Assembly: GCA_020634895.1 (NCBI GenBank)
Contig: JACKAV010000002.1
Span: forward strand, 1 to 64,000
Direction of reading: 5' to 3'
Origin: Anaerolineales bacterium
GTDB taxonomy: Bacteria; Chloroflexota; Anaerolineae; Anaerolineales; Villigracilaceae
DNA: 64,000 nucleotides
The number at the start of each line of letters is the position of its first letter. Position 1 is the first letter of the stretch. The notes beneath the pieces are model-generated. The model worked only from the letters and a program-made list of their open reading frames with translations. It was not told where the DNA came from and ran no database searches. Of this stretch, positions 25,673-34,485 are shown piece after piece. The translations under genes and the position numbers were made by a program.

Positions 25673-26863
25673 CTACAATCTTTTCAGGAGCGTCCAGGTT
25701 TGATGGATATGCAGGCGGTCATGATCCCCCATAAAACTGGCAACTTCGCGGAAATTTGTCGGTCCGAAAATGGCGTGCCGCGCTTTTCGCTCCCAGTCGG
25801 CATCGGGAGTTTCCTTCAAAATGTCCAATGTTGCCTGCCTGGCTTCATTGAATTCCCTCAGGGCGTCAAATCCATTTTCGTGCAGATAATCGCGCTGGCT
25901 TGCCCACACACTTGTATCCGGTCGCGGAATGAAGGGTTCGCCAGATCCATTAAACAGCTTCAACTGCATGTGATTGATCTCGCGTTCTGTATCGCGCAAA
26001 TGACAGATCAGTTCGGTCAATGTCCATTCGGATGGGGATGGTTTTCGCTTCCATTCTTCAGGCGAGAGTTTGCCCAGCAACCCGTTCATTACTGCGGGCG
26101 TCGATGCGTGGATTGTCAGGATGGATTCTTTTGACTTGAAGGATGGGTTCAACGAAGCGAAGTCCGCGGACTCAAGGTATCGGCGCAGGTCAGATAATGT
26201 TCCGCGGCGACCCGCTTCAGGTCCGGACTGTGAGGCGGATTCTTTTTCCACAAAGAATGTTGCCAGCCCAAGCCTCTGCGCCGGAAGGATGTCGCGCTCC
26301 ATGTCATTTCCCACCATAATGACAGGACCATCCTGCCAGCCGACACGACCGAGGACTTCGGCGTAATAGGCAGCGTGTGTCTTCGAGAAATGAAAATCTT
26401 CGAACGTGGAAACGAGTTCGAATTGACGGGGATCAAGCCCAGCCCAACGAATGCGATGGAATGTCGCTGCGCGCGGCAAAAGCGGGTCGGTGGCAACGAT
26501 GAGACGATAGCTTTTCGAAAGCGCCCACTCGACAAACGGTTTGGCATGCGGGTTCGGGGAGGTTACGCTCTTAAGCGTGGGAAAAACCTGCTCGTAGAAT
26601 TCCTGAATGGAGGAATCAAGTTCGCGTTTGCGAATGCCCAGCTGCGGATAAAACGCATCCTCGAATACCTCGCTCAAAGTACGCGAGGTATCTTCGCTTT
26701 GGTTCATGGAATTTGTGCTGGTAAGCAAGGCACGGGCAACCTTGCTTGAATCCAGATGAGGAGCCAGTTGTGTTGATAATGCCTGGAAATACGCAGGGAC
26801 AAATACGTCCTGATTCGTATTCAGCAGTGTGTCGTCAAGATCGAGCAGGATGGTAAGTGTCAT
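25673..26863 (-). CDS. HAD hydrolase fused to a DinB-like domain
   Basis: The 396-residue protein joins two domains. Residues 1 to about 225 form a haloacid dehalogenase-type phosphatase with ILLDLDDTLLNTNQ (nucleophile DxD), a RLIVATDPLL threonine/serine-type motif II and VIMVGNDMERDILPAQRLG (motif IV). Residues about 245-396 look like a DinB four-helix domain, with LTELICHLRDTEREINHMQ and SFMGDHDRLHIHQTWTLL providing metal-binding histidines. The start at 26863 is supported by GGGGGAG. The joint function is unknown. Confidence 0.8.
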   Translation of the reverse strand: MTLTILLDLDDTLLNTNQDVFVPAYFQALSTQLAPHLDSSKVARALLTSTNSMNQSEDTSRTLSEVFEDAFYPQLGIRKRELDSSIQEFYEQVFPTLKSVTSPNPHAKPFVEWALSKSYRLIVATDPLLPRAATFHRIRWAGLDPRQFELVSTFEDFHFSKTHAAYYAEVLGRVGWQDGPVIMVGNDMERDILPAQRLGLATFFVEKESASQSGPEAGRRGTLSDLRRYLESADFASLNPSFKSKESILTIHASTPAVMNGLLGKLSPEEWKRKPSPSEWTLTELICHLRDTEREINHMQLKLFNGSGEPFIPRPDTSVWASQRDYLHENGFDALREFNEARQATLDILKETPDADWERKARHAIFGPTNFREVASFMGDHDRLHIHQTWTLLKRL

Positions 26864-26889
26864 GGGCTGTCTGACTCCCCCGGAGTCGA

Positions 26890-27222
26890 TCAATCGTCCT
26901 TGATCTCAAATTCGAACGGCAGGGCGTGACATTCGCCGCAACCTATCTGAGGTTCTGAAACCATTTTTTCCGACTTTTCACAGAACGCCTGTACCTGCAC
27001 CCGGCGTTGGAACATCGCCGAAAGCGGACGTGCAACCACCGCGTTCAGTTTCATGAACTGACAGGAGTTCGCGCGCGAGATGGCAGGAACAGGACAGGTT
27101 CTGCAAAGGTCGGGAGACCAGAGTTGATTTTGTGATTTGAGTAAGCGGCATTCTTCCACATTCTTGCCTCGGAAGTAATCGCCGTAAAAATACGGGCATT
27201 CCTGCCCGGCGGGGGTCTTCAT
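26890..27222 (-). CDS. cysteine-rich protein next to efp
   Basis: The 110-residue product starts at the ATG at 27222, two bases after the efp stop. It has about nine cysteines, including ECPYFYG, EECRLLK, DLCRTCPVPA, SCQFM, AFCEK and GCGECHALPF, a spacing that suggests one or two metal or Fe-S sites. I do not recognise the family. Tight coupling to efp suggests co-expression. Confidence 0.7.
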   Translation of the reverse strand: MKTPAGQECPYFYGDYFRGKNVEECRLLKSQNQLWSPDLCRTCPVPAISRANSCQFMKLNAVVARPLSAMFQRRVQVQAFCEKSEKMVSEPQIGCGECHALPFEFEIKDD

Positions 27223-27224
27223 GA

Positions 27225-27782
27225 CTAGACGCGGGTTACGTAATCGCCCGTGCGTGTGTCCACACGTATGGTATCGCCAACGTTCACGAAGTTCGGGCAT
27301 TGAACCGCAAGTCCCGATTCGGTAATGACCTTCTTGGTCACACCGGTGGCGGTATCGCCGCGAATTGCCATTTCTGCTTCGACAACTTTGAGGTCCACCG
27401 AAGTGGGCATTTCCACATCGATGGCTTCGCCTTTGTAGAAGGTCAATTTGACTTCCATGCCTTCCTTGAGGTACGGGGCGCTGTCGCCAAGGGATTCCTT
27501 TTTAATGGCTGGCTGTTCGAAGGTTTCCTTGTCCATGAAATAGTACATATCGCCGTCGTTGTACAGGTAGGAGACATTGGCGAAATCAAGGCTGACATCC
27601 TGAACAGAGAGACCGGAGTTGAAGGTCCGCTCAATGTTCGCGCCGGTGATGAGATTACGCGCCTTAATGCGGATGTTGGCGTTGCCGCGTCCGGTCTTGT
27701 TATGGCTGTAATCCAGGACTTTGTAGAGGTTCCCGTCCAGTTCGAAGGTGACCCCTTTGCGTAGTTCGTTTACATCGATCAT
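27225..27782 (-). CDS. efp: translation elongation factor P
   Basis: The 185-residue protein has the three beta-barrel domains of EF-P, which rescues ribosomes stalled at polyproline. The N-terminal KOW-like domain has LRKGVTFELDGNLYKVLDYSH, and the C-terminal OB domain ends in GDTIRVDTRTGDYVTRV. The tip of the modification loop reads NKTGRGNA: Arg (residue 32) replaces the usual Lys, and Thr replaces the usual Pro. The start is the ATG at 27782. Confidence 0.95.
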   Translation of the reverse strand: MIDVNELRKGVTFELDGNLYKVLDYSHNKTGRGNANIRIKARNLITGANIERTFNSGLSVQDVSLDFANVSYLYNDGDMYYFMDKETFEQPAIKKESLGDSAPYLKEGMEVKLTFYKGEAIDVEMPTSVDLKVVEAEMAIRGDTATGVTKKVITESGLAVQCPNFVNVGDTIRVDTRTGDYVTRV

Positions 27783-27883
27783 AAATAACTTTCCTTGGTT
27801 TGTTTTTTTGAGGCGGGCGGATTATACCAACGAGTTGCGAATCATGGCTAGGAAGGCGCCGCCTTGTTTATACAATGTTAAGT

Positions 27884-28381
27884 TCAGTGAGACGCTTCAG
27901 AGTCCGGATCGTCATACAAAAGCTGCACAGCGTGAGGCAGAACAGGAAAAATGAACTGAAGGTTTTCCACCGCACCTTTTGGGCTGCCGGGTAAATTGAC
28001 GATCAGTGTTCTGCCGCGTATCCCTGCAATGGCACGGGACAGCATGGCGTGTTTGGTCTTTTTCAAGCTTTCGGCACGCATCACTTCCGCCAGACCGGGT
28101 GCTTCTTTTTGGATGACGGATCGGGTCGCTTCGGGAGCGATGTCACGAGGTGCAAAGCCGGTGCTGCCAGTGGTAAGGATCACGTCCAGATCGTCCGCAT
28201 CGGACCAGTCGATCAGGGTTTGGCGCAGCGCTGATTCATCATCGGGGAGGATGAGCTGTTTTAAGACCGGGCAATTCTCGGCTTGAAGAAATGAGGCGAG
28301 GGCAGGTCCTGATACATCTTCACGTTCGCCGCGTGATGAACGGTCGGATAGGGTGATGATCCCAAAGCGCATCGTCATCAA
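27884..28381 (-). CDS. molybdenum cofactor biosynthesis protein MogA/MoaB
   Basis: The 165-residue protein carries the molybdopterin-binding signature: RFGIITLSDRSSRGEREDVSGPALASFL, VILTTGSTGFAPRDIAPEATR and LIVNLPGSPKGAVENL. MogA adenylates molybdopterin before metal insertion; MoaB in some species does the same. The gene overlaps the stop of the acetyltransferase gene by 4 nt. No other cofactor genes are nearby. Confidence 0.88.
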   Translation of the reverse strand: MMTMRFGIITLSDRSSRGEREDVSGPALASFLQAENCPVLKQLILPDDESALRQTLIDWSDADDLDVILTTGSTGFAPRDIAPEATRSVIQKEAPGLAEVMRAESLKKTKHAMLSRAIAGIRGRTLIVNLPGSPKGAVENLQFIFPVLPHAVQLLYDDPDSEASH

Positions 28382-28809
28382 AATTCTTTCATAAAGATAA
28401 TATTATTCGTGGCGCGATGCCAGCCGCGCTCTTCATAAAAGCGCATGGCAGATAAATTATCGTCCATAACCAAAAGATATACTTTGACGCAGCCTTTGGC
28501 AATCAGACGTTTTTCGACCTCTGCCAGAAGCGCCGCGCCAATGCCCTGCTGACGAAGATCGCTTCGCACAGCGAGGTGGTAGACCATACCGCGCCGCCCG
28601 TCAAAACCGCCGATGACCGACCCGACAATTTCCGTTTGAATTTCGGCGACCAGAAAGAGGTCGGGGTCACGCTCGAGCTTTCTTTTGATCTCTTCAGGCG
28701 TATCGGACCGCCCAACCTGCATCCCCGTTTCGATCCCCTCCCACAGCGCGAGGACACGCCCGTAGTCATTTTCGAACGAGAATTCGCGTATTTGGCAATC
28801 CGGATTCAT
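28378..28809 (-). CDS. GNAT acetyltransferase (RimI-like)
   Basis: The 143-residue enzyme shows the GNAT acetyl-CoA site LAVRSDLRQQGIGAALLAEVEKRL and a C-terminal MRFYEERGWHRATNNIIFMKEF. It resembles N-terminal or small-molecule acetyltransferases; the substrate is unknown. It overlaps both neighbours by 4 nt (response regulator upstream, mog downstream), so the three are probably translated together. Confidence 0.85.
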   Translation of the reverse strand: MNPDCQIREFSFENDYGRVLALWEGIETGMQVGRSDTPEEIKRKLERDPDLFLVAEIQTEIVGSVIGGFDGRRGMVYHLAVRSDLRQQGIGAALLAEVEKRLIAKGCVKVYLLVMDDNLSAMRFYEERGWHRATNNIIFMKEF

Positions 28810-29168
28810 ACAGATAGAACTTGACTCAATAATTTAAAAAGGTCATCGGGCATGTAGGGTTTCATCAGAAAGCCGTCTGCTCCGCGCTTGAGACATTCGT
28901 CTTTGACATTCGAGCCTGAGGACATTAACACGCGTATGTTTTTTATATCGTCGGATTCGCGGACTTTCGCCAGAACATCCAAACCATTCTGACTGAACAA
29001 ATGAACATCCATCAGAAGCACATCGGGGGTTATTGTGCGGACGGCTTCAATCACGTCGGCATCGGCATCCAGGGCGATAACTTCATACCCTTCCATTTTC
29101 AGAAGGGTCTTCAGCAAGGTAACCATTGTGAAATCATCTTCGGCGAGGAGCACTTTTGGCTTTGACAT
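28806..29168 (-). CDS. single-domain response regulator
   Basis: From the ATG at 29168 (MSKPKVLLAEDDFTMVTLL) the product is 120 residues, a stand-alone receiver domain. The acidic pocket EDD, the phospho-acceptor Asp in DVLLMDVHLF, the switch Ser in VLMSSG and the Lys in FLMKPYMPDDL are all present. No output domain and no histidine kinase are nearby. Its first 35 bp lie within the 3' end of lon in another frame. Confidence 0.9.
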   Translation of the reverse strand: MSKPKVLLAEDDFTMVTLLKTLLKMEGYEVIALDADADVIEAVRTITPDVLLMDVHLFSQNGLDVLAKVRESDDIKNIRVLMSSGSNVKDECLKRGADGFLMKPYMPDDLFKLLSQVLSV

Positions 29169-31767
29169 TTTTCGCAACTCTCTTTTTCGATGGTTTTGAT
29201 GTCTTACTTTTAGTTTTTTTGCTGGCTGCCTTTTTAGCAGACTTTGGTTTTTCCAGGGCGGCGTTGATGACATCCTCTACAGTTTCCGCAAATACGAATT
29301 TCATGCTTTTGCGAATTTCGGCAGGGACGTCGTCCAGATCCTTTTCGTTCTGTTTCGGGAGGATTACGGTTCCAAGCCCGCTCCGATGAGCAGCGAGCAC
29401 CTTTTCTTTGACGCCGCCAATCGGCAATACCTGACCTCTGAGCGTGATCTCTCCGGTCATGCCGATCTGCGAATTGACCTTGCGCCCTGTGATCAAAGAG
29501 ACCAGAGATGTTGCCATGGTCACACCTGCCGATGGCCCGTCTTTCGGTTGTGCTCCCGCAGGGACGTGCATATGAATATCGTGTTTCTCGAAGAACTCGT
29601 TCGGTATGCCAAAGGAATCGGAACGTGAACGGACATAAGACAACGCCGCGCGCGCAGACTCTTGCATGACATTCCCGATGGAACCAGTGATCTGAAAACC
29701 ACGTCCGCCCGGCATGGCAGTGGCTTCGATAAGAAGAATATCGCCGCCAAATGAGGTCCATGCAAGACCGGGAACAACACCGGGAATGGACGTTCGTTTG
29801 TTGAGTTCCTCCGGTCCGAGATAAATGGGTTTATCCAAAAAGGCTTCGATCTGTTTGGGAGTGATCCGATATTTCTTTGCCTTGCCTTCGGCAATATGCG
29901 TGCCCACTTTGCGGCACACCGCGCCGATCTTGCGCTCAAGATTGCGGACACCCGCCTCGCGTGTATACTGCCGAATGATCAACCGCAAAGATTCATCATT
30001 GAAGGCTATTTCACTCTTGCGCAGGCTGTTCTCCCGTATCTGGCGCGGAATAAGATACTCGCGTGCGATCGCCAGTTTTTCACTCTCCGTATAACCCGAT
30101 AGAAAGATCATCTCCATGCGGTCACGAAGCGGACCGGGAATATATTCCAGGGTATTCGCCGTTGCGATAAAGAATACCTGCGAAAGGTCGTACGCCACTT
30201 CAAGGTAATTATCGCGGAATTCGGAATTCTGCTCAGGGTCGAGGACTTCAAGCAAGGCAGAAGACGGATCACCGTGGAAATCGTTTGTGAGCTTGTCCAC
30301 TTCGTCCAGCATGAAAACCGGATTATTCGAACCGATCCGCCGCAGAGATTGCAGGATGCGTCCCGGCATGGCGCCGATGTATGTGCGGCGATGACCGCGG
30401 ATCTCAGCTTCATCTCGAACGCCGCCAAGTGAAGCGCGTATGAATTTACGTCCCATCGCACGCGCAATGGATTGCCCGAGCGAAGTTTTTCCTACGCCGG
30501 GTGGTCCCACAAAACACAGGATGACGCCTTCGCGTTCACGGCGAATAAAATCGGTAGTCTCCTCTTTTTTGTCGTCGGCGCGGTCCAGGCGCAATTTGCG
30601 AATGGCGAGGAACTCAAGGATGCGGTCCTTGACGTCTTCAAGTCCGTAGTGATCCTGATTCAGTACCTTTCGAGCATGAGCAATATCAAGATTATCTTTT
30701 GTATCAACTGACCACGGGAGGGCAACCATAGTGTCGAGATACGTACGGATGACTCCATACTCCGCGGCAGCAGACGGCAAACGGGAGAGGCGATCCAACT
30801 CGCGCCGGGCCTGTTTATCCGCTTCCTCGGGCATTTTCGCCTCGTCGATCTTTTTGCGAAATTCATCGATCTCTTCCGATTGCTCATCCCGTTCGCCGAG
30901 TTCGCGCTGGATGGCTTTCATCTGTTCGCGGAGGAAATAATCGCGCTGCACTTTTTCGATCTCGCCGCGCGCCTCGTTCTGGATCTTTTGCCCGATCTGT
31001 AAAACCTCGGCTTCTCTCACAAGCAAGCCGATCAACTTCTTCAATTTGTCGTATACCGAATCGATCTCAAGAATTTCCTGCGCATCTTTCAAGTCAATGC
31101 GTTGGAAATTCGCAATGGTGTAGACAGTCTGCAGCGGGTCTTCAATCGAAAGAATGGAACTCGCCAATTCCTCCGGGAAAGACGGAATCATTTGCGTGAT
31201 CGCCTGGAACTGGTCACGCGCGTTGCGCGCCAGGGCATCCGTTTCGATGTTCTTTTCTTCATCCTCAGGCGAGCGGATGATATGCGCCTTGAGATAAGGT
31301 TCTTCTTCGACAAAGTCGCCAAGTTTGAATCGCTCCATCCCCTGCACCAGCAAACGGACAGTCCCATCTGGTGCGCGCAACAGACGATGAACCGTGGCCA
31401 CAGTTCCTATCCGATACAACTCTTTCGGACCCGGAGTTTCCAATTCGGGGTCAAGGGCTGCAACCAATCCAACCAACTTGTCACCGGCGACGACATCATC
31501 CACCAGTTTGATGGAACGCGGCTGTCCCACCGTCAGCGGAACCGCCGTATCCGGGTAGACGACCACGCCCCGCAGCGGCAGGATCGGCAAAACGTCAGGA
31601 AGTGTCATCTTGTCGTCGTCCCCAGCCTGGGCTTCGTTCGAGGCGTCATCTTTTTTCTGGAATTGGGGAAAGAATGAAGAGAGGTATTGATTCATAAACT
31701 CATCATCCGACTCTTCCATCATTTGAAGAAAATTTTGTAAACCAGCTTGCCATTTTTGTGCAGGCAT
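29134..31767 (-). CDS. lon: ATP-dependent protease Lon
   Basis: The 877-residue protein has the N-terminal LON domain (LPILPLRGVVVYPDTAVPL), the coiled middle, the AAA+ module with Walker A GPPGVGKTSLGQ and Walker B FMLDEVDK, and the C-terminal protease domain. The catalytic Ser is in KDGPSAGVTMATS and the Lys in VLPIGGVKEKVLAA. After the protease domain there is an unusual tail of about 38 residues made mostly of Lys, Ser and Ala. The gene lies 13 nt downstream of hsp20, suggesting a heat-stress operon. Confidence 0.97.
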   Translation of the reverse strand: MPAQKWQAGLQNFLQMMEESDDEFMNQYLSSFFPQFQKKDDASNEAQAGDDDKMTLPDVLPILPLRGVVVYPDTAVPLTVGQPRSIKLVDDVVAGDKLVGLVAALDPELETPGPKELYRIGTVATVHRLLRAPDGTVRLLVQGMERFKLGDFVEEEPYLKAHIIRSPEDEEKNIETDALARNARDQFQAITQMIPSFPEELASSILSIEDPLQTVYTIANFQRIDLKDAQEILEIDSVYDKLKKLIGLLVREAEVLQIGQKIQNEARGEIEKVQRDYFLREQMKAIQRELGERDEQSEEIDEFRKKIDEAKMPEEADKQARRELDRLSRLPSAAAEYGVIRTYLDTMVALPWSVDTKDNLDIAHARKVLNQDHYGLEDVKDRILEFLAIRKLRLDRADDKKEETTDFIRREREGVILCFVGPPGVGKTSLGQSIARAMGRKFIRASLGGVRDEAEIRGHRRTYIGAMPGRILQSLRRIGSNNPVFMLDEVDKLTNDFHGDPSSALLEVLDPEQNSEFRDNYLEVAYDLSQVFFIATANTLEYIPGPLRDRMEMIFLSGYTESEKLAIAREYLIPRQIRENSLRKSEIAFNDESLRLIIRQYTREAGVRNLERKIGAVCRKVGTHIAEGKAKKYRITPKQIEAFLDKPIYLGPEELNKRTSIPGVVPGLAWTSFGGDILLIEATAMPGGRGFQITGSIGNVMQESARAALSYVRSRSDSFGIPNEFFEKHDIHMHVPAGAQPKDGPSAGVTMATSLVSLITGRKVNSQIGMTGEITLRGQVLPIGGVKEKVLAAHRSGLGTVILPKQNEKDLDDVPAEIRKSMKFVFAETVEDVINAALEKPKSAKKAASKKTKSKTSKPSKKRVAKNVKAKSAPRRR

Positions 31768-31780
31768 AGAATTTTTTACC

Positions 31781-32164
31781 TTATTTTGGTGGCTGTTTCG
31801 GCAGGGTGATTGTCAGGAAACCATCGCGGTATTCAGCCGTTGCCTGATCGTCATCGACAGGTCCCGGCAGTTCGACAACTGTGGCAAATTTTCCGGAGCG
31901 TATTTCCATTTGATAATACGCGCGAATCGATGGAAGATCGGGGCGGAAACCAGCTATATAAAGAGAATCTTTTTGGAGTGAAACATCGAAGTCTTCTTCG
32001 CGCATCCCCGCTATCTCCATGCGGACGATATAAGCACCTTCGATTTCGTATACATCGGTGGGAGGGTCCCAAACACTGGATCTTACCTGCCAACTCACTG
32101 CATGGAGGATGCCGCGCCGGACCTCCATGAGCGTTTCACGCGTTTTTCTAATCACGGTAGGCAT
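31781..32164 (-). CDS. small heat-shock protein (Hsp20/alpha-crystallin)
   Basis: The 127-residue chaperone shows the alpha-crystallin domain: PPTDVYEIEGAYIVRMEIAG, LYIAGFRPD, then the RSGKFATVVELPGPVDDDQ and YRDGFLTITLPK strands. It holds unfolding proteins in a refoldable state. It precedes lon in the same direction, pairing chaperone with protease. The short C-terminus lacks a clear IxI motif. Confidence 0.92.
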   Translation of the reverse strand: MPTVIRKTRETLMEVRRGILHAVSWQVRSSVWDPPTDVYEIEGAYIVRMEIAGMREEDFDVSLQKDSLYIAGFRPDLPSIRAYYQMEIRSGKFATVVELPGPVDDDQATAEYRDGFLTITLPKQPPK

Positions 32165-32197
32165 AGGAACGACTCCTTGAACTTAGCCGACTTTTAG

Positions 32198-32270
32198 CGC
32201 CCCCGGAGAGGATCGAACTCCCAACCACCTGCTTAGAAGGCAGATGCTCTGTCCATTGAGCTACGGGGGC
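32198..32270 (-). tRNA. tRNA-Arg (anticodon TCT)
   Basis: The minus strand folds into a standard cloverleaf: acceptor stem GCCCCCG/CGGGGGC, D-arm with GCTCAATGGACAGAGC, anticodon stem-loop CTGCCTTCTAAGCAG with TCT in the centre, and T-arm GGGAGTTCGATCCTCTC. The discriminator base is G, and CCA is not encoded. It reads AGA codons as Arg. Confidence 0.95.
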
Positions 32271-32290
32271 AGTAATTCCATTGTACCCGA

Positions 32291-32725
32291 CTATGCGGGT
32301 TCAGAAGGCTGGCTTAATATCGGTCTTAACCCGCGATAAACACGCGGACCAGCGATCGTGCGCAGGATGGTGCTGGCAGGTTTCTCCAGTTTTTGGCTCA
32401 ACTCCTCAACCGACATGGGGATATTTCCATTTGCAAGGAACAAGCGGAAGATCGCCTCGACCATCGCCGTTCTCTGATTCACAAACTCAGGCAGTTGCGC
32501 ACAGTGACTGATCAGGGCGTGCTGGACGCCGTCCACCGGTTTGACCTCGGCGGTCTTCGGGTCGATCCAGTCAACCAATTCACCTTCTTCAACATTCGCA
32601 AAAAGTTCCTGGTGCTCAGGGCAAAGAAAGGAACGCAGGAAAACATGCCAGTCGCGTTCGTTCTGCTGCCACCACTCAAAATCGATATGAAAGAGGGTTT
32701 TCGAATTCGGCTTTAGCAGGCTCAT
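32291..32725 (-). CDS. conserved-looking protein of unknown function
   Basis: The 144-residue protein is soluble, with an aromatic-rich N-terminus (FHIDFEWWQQNERDWHVFL) and a C-terminal part resembling a winged helix (SVEELSQKLEKPASTILRTI). I do not recognise the family. Its start overlaps the stop of the 526-residue gene upstream by 4 nt, so the two are probably made together. Confidence 0.7.
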   Translation of the reverse strand: MSLLKPNSKTLFHIDFEWWQQNERDWHVFLRSFLCPEHQELFANVEEGELVDWIDPKTAEVKPVDGVQHALISHCAQLPEFVNQRTAMVEAIFRLFLANGNIPMSVEELSQKLEKPASTILRTIAGPRVYRGLRPILSQPSEPA

Positions 32726-34302
32726 TTTGCACCTTCCTCGTCATTTTCCAGGCGGAAGTGCAGGTCACCGACATGTTTGAACTTCGGGTTTGATTCCAAA
32801 GCGGCAAAAATGGGTGCTGGCGGAACCCTGCGGACAAGATTCACGGCTGCGTACAATTCCTGCGCGTGGACGTGTCCCTGCGGGTTCGACTTCGATAACT
32901 CACGCATCACCATCAGGAGCAAATCTTCAAAGGAACGCTTCTTGTCCCATACGGGGTCGAGCGCCTTGAAATCCGGAACATGGACGACCATTCGGTCGTT
33001 GAATTCCGCAGTAATGGGCTGCTTCAACATCGCGAACACAAATCCGCCGTCAGAGCCGACCATGACCGTGCGCACCCAATCCTTCGACGAACGTTGGGTT
33101 TTCGCTTCGACGATCACCTCGTCGGGATTTTCACCTCTGCGAACCTCAACCAGCGAACCGGGAATCAATTGGTGCGCCTTGTACCACTCCCGCAAACCGA
33201 AGACATAACCCTGCTCAAGGACAACCCATGCAGGAATGCGTTGCTCCGTTTTGCCATCCACAAGCGTAAAGCGCACACGCGGCGCTTCGTACGCCGTCGG
33301 GAACAGCTTGCGCGTTCGCTTTGAGACGGGCAGCGTCCCAGCCCGCAGATGCGGATAGATCAAAGTGATGGTGACAGAAGAGACCTCTTCATCATCGTCG
33401 AAATTATCAGTTGTTAACTCGTCATCGAGTTGCGCTTCCAGATCGAGCATTTCCGGGGTCAGGTCATCGCGGTCGTGAGGGATGTCAGCGTAGCGAAGCC
33501 ATGGTGGGACCTCCCGCACATAGTCCGGTTCGAGGCGTTTCAGGCACCAAAGTACCTGCCCCGCAGGACCAACCTCGTCAAATCGTTCGTCGCTCTGCAT
33601 GGCGTAGTTCAAAGAAAATTCCGCCAATTTCGGATTCGCACCAACGGGAATCTCTGTGTCTTTTATCAGCTCGCTGGCAGGCAATGGCTCACCGCCCGCC
33701 ATATCCAAAACCGCTTCGACCAGATTCAATTGACCTTCACTGATATCGATCAAAAGCGAACGCGGGAACCAGCGCCCGGCGATCCGTACCAAACCTTCAT
33801 CAGCAACAAACGCCGATTCAAGTTTCTTTTGAAGTTTCGCGCCATGTTCAGCAAGGATGGAGTCCGCGCTCATTTCATCTTCGCCCGGTTTTTGAAGCGG
33901 CTCATCATTAAGGAAATGAGACGCAAGCCCCGCAGCAAAAAGACGCTTGACCTGATCCTCAAATTCAACTGTGATCACATCGAACCCATCAACAACCGTC
34001 GGATTCTTTCCGTCACGCACAGCCGATACTTTTCCCTTTTGCCAGCCAAGTGCAGGGAAAACCAAATCATCGCCGACCGAATACTTTTCCTTCGGCAGGT
34101 AAGGTTTGCCAGCGGACTCCTGCTTCTGCTCTGCAGCGCGGCGCTCCTGCTGGATGCGCGATTCGATAAACTCAGAAACAAGGTCACGCGCAGTAAGAGG
34201 CGTTTCCCGCTCAAAGAGAATGGTATGTAAATTTTCTACATCTTGTGAAGTGATTTGGAGGTTTGACCAATATTCGTTGGGAAGTGTAAATGCACCGATC
34301 AT
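32722..34302 (-). CDS. large protein of unknown function with winged-helix-like modules
   Basis: The 526-residue soluble protein is not recognised. The N-terminal TARDLVSEFIESRI segment and the later ASELIKDTEIPVG...FDEVGPAGQVLWCLKRLEP look like winged-helix units. Between them is a KYSVGDDLVFPALGWQKGKVSAVRDG segment resembling an SH3-like barrel. An acidic stretch (DDELTTDNFDDDEE) leads into a C-terminal part. DNA or RNA binding is a guess. It is co-transcribed with the overlapping downstream gene. Confidence 0.65.
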   Translation of the reverse strand: MIGAFTLPNEYWSNLQITSQDVENLHTILFERETPLTARDLVSEFIESRIQQERRAAEQKQESAGKPYLPKEKYSVGDDLVFPALGWQKGKVSAVRDGKNPTVVDGFDVITVEFEDQVKRLFAAGLASHFLNDEPLQKPGEDEMSADSILAEHGAKLQKKLESAFVADEGLVRIAGRWFPRSLLIDISEGQLNLVEAVLDMAGGEPLPASELIKDTEIPVGANPKLAEFSLNYAMQSDERFDEVGPAGQVLWCLKRLEPDYVREVPPWLRYADIPHDRDDLTPEMLDLEAQLDDELTTDNFDDDEEVSSVTITLIYPHLRAGTLPVSKRTRKLFPTAYEAPRVRFTLVDGKTEQRIPAWVVLEQGYVFGLREWYKAHQLIPGSLVEVRRGENPDEVIVEAKTQRSSKDWVRTVMVGSDGGFVFAMLKQPITAEFNDRMVVHVPDFKALDPVWDKKRSFEDLLLMVMRELSKSNPQGHVHAQELYAAVNLVRRVPPAPIFAALESNPKFKHVGDLHFRLENDEEGAK

Positions 34303-34485
34303 ACTCAGCCTTGAAGTGAAATTAAAACCTCGTAAGAGGCGAATAGATTATACCTTACCTTGCACATACTTTCTATATTTGCGCAAAATCTCACACAAAA
34401 CAGCCGTAAGAAATCACATAATTTCCACATCCACTTTCTAATAATTTCTTGTAGATTCAACGTAACATCAAAGAAGGAAAAAGAA

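Noticed and set aside
27884..29168. A molybdenum-cofactor operon
   Set aside because: Only the MogA/MoaB-like gene belongs to that pathway; the adjoining acetyltransferase and response regulator have no known connection.
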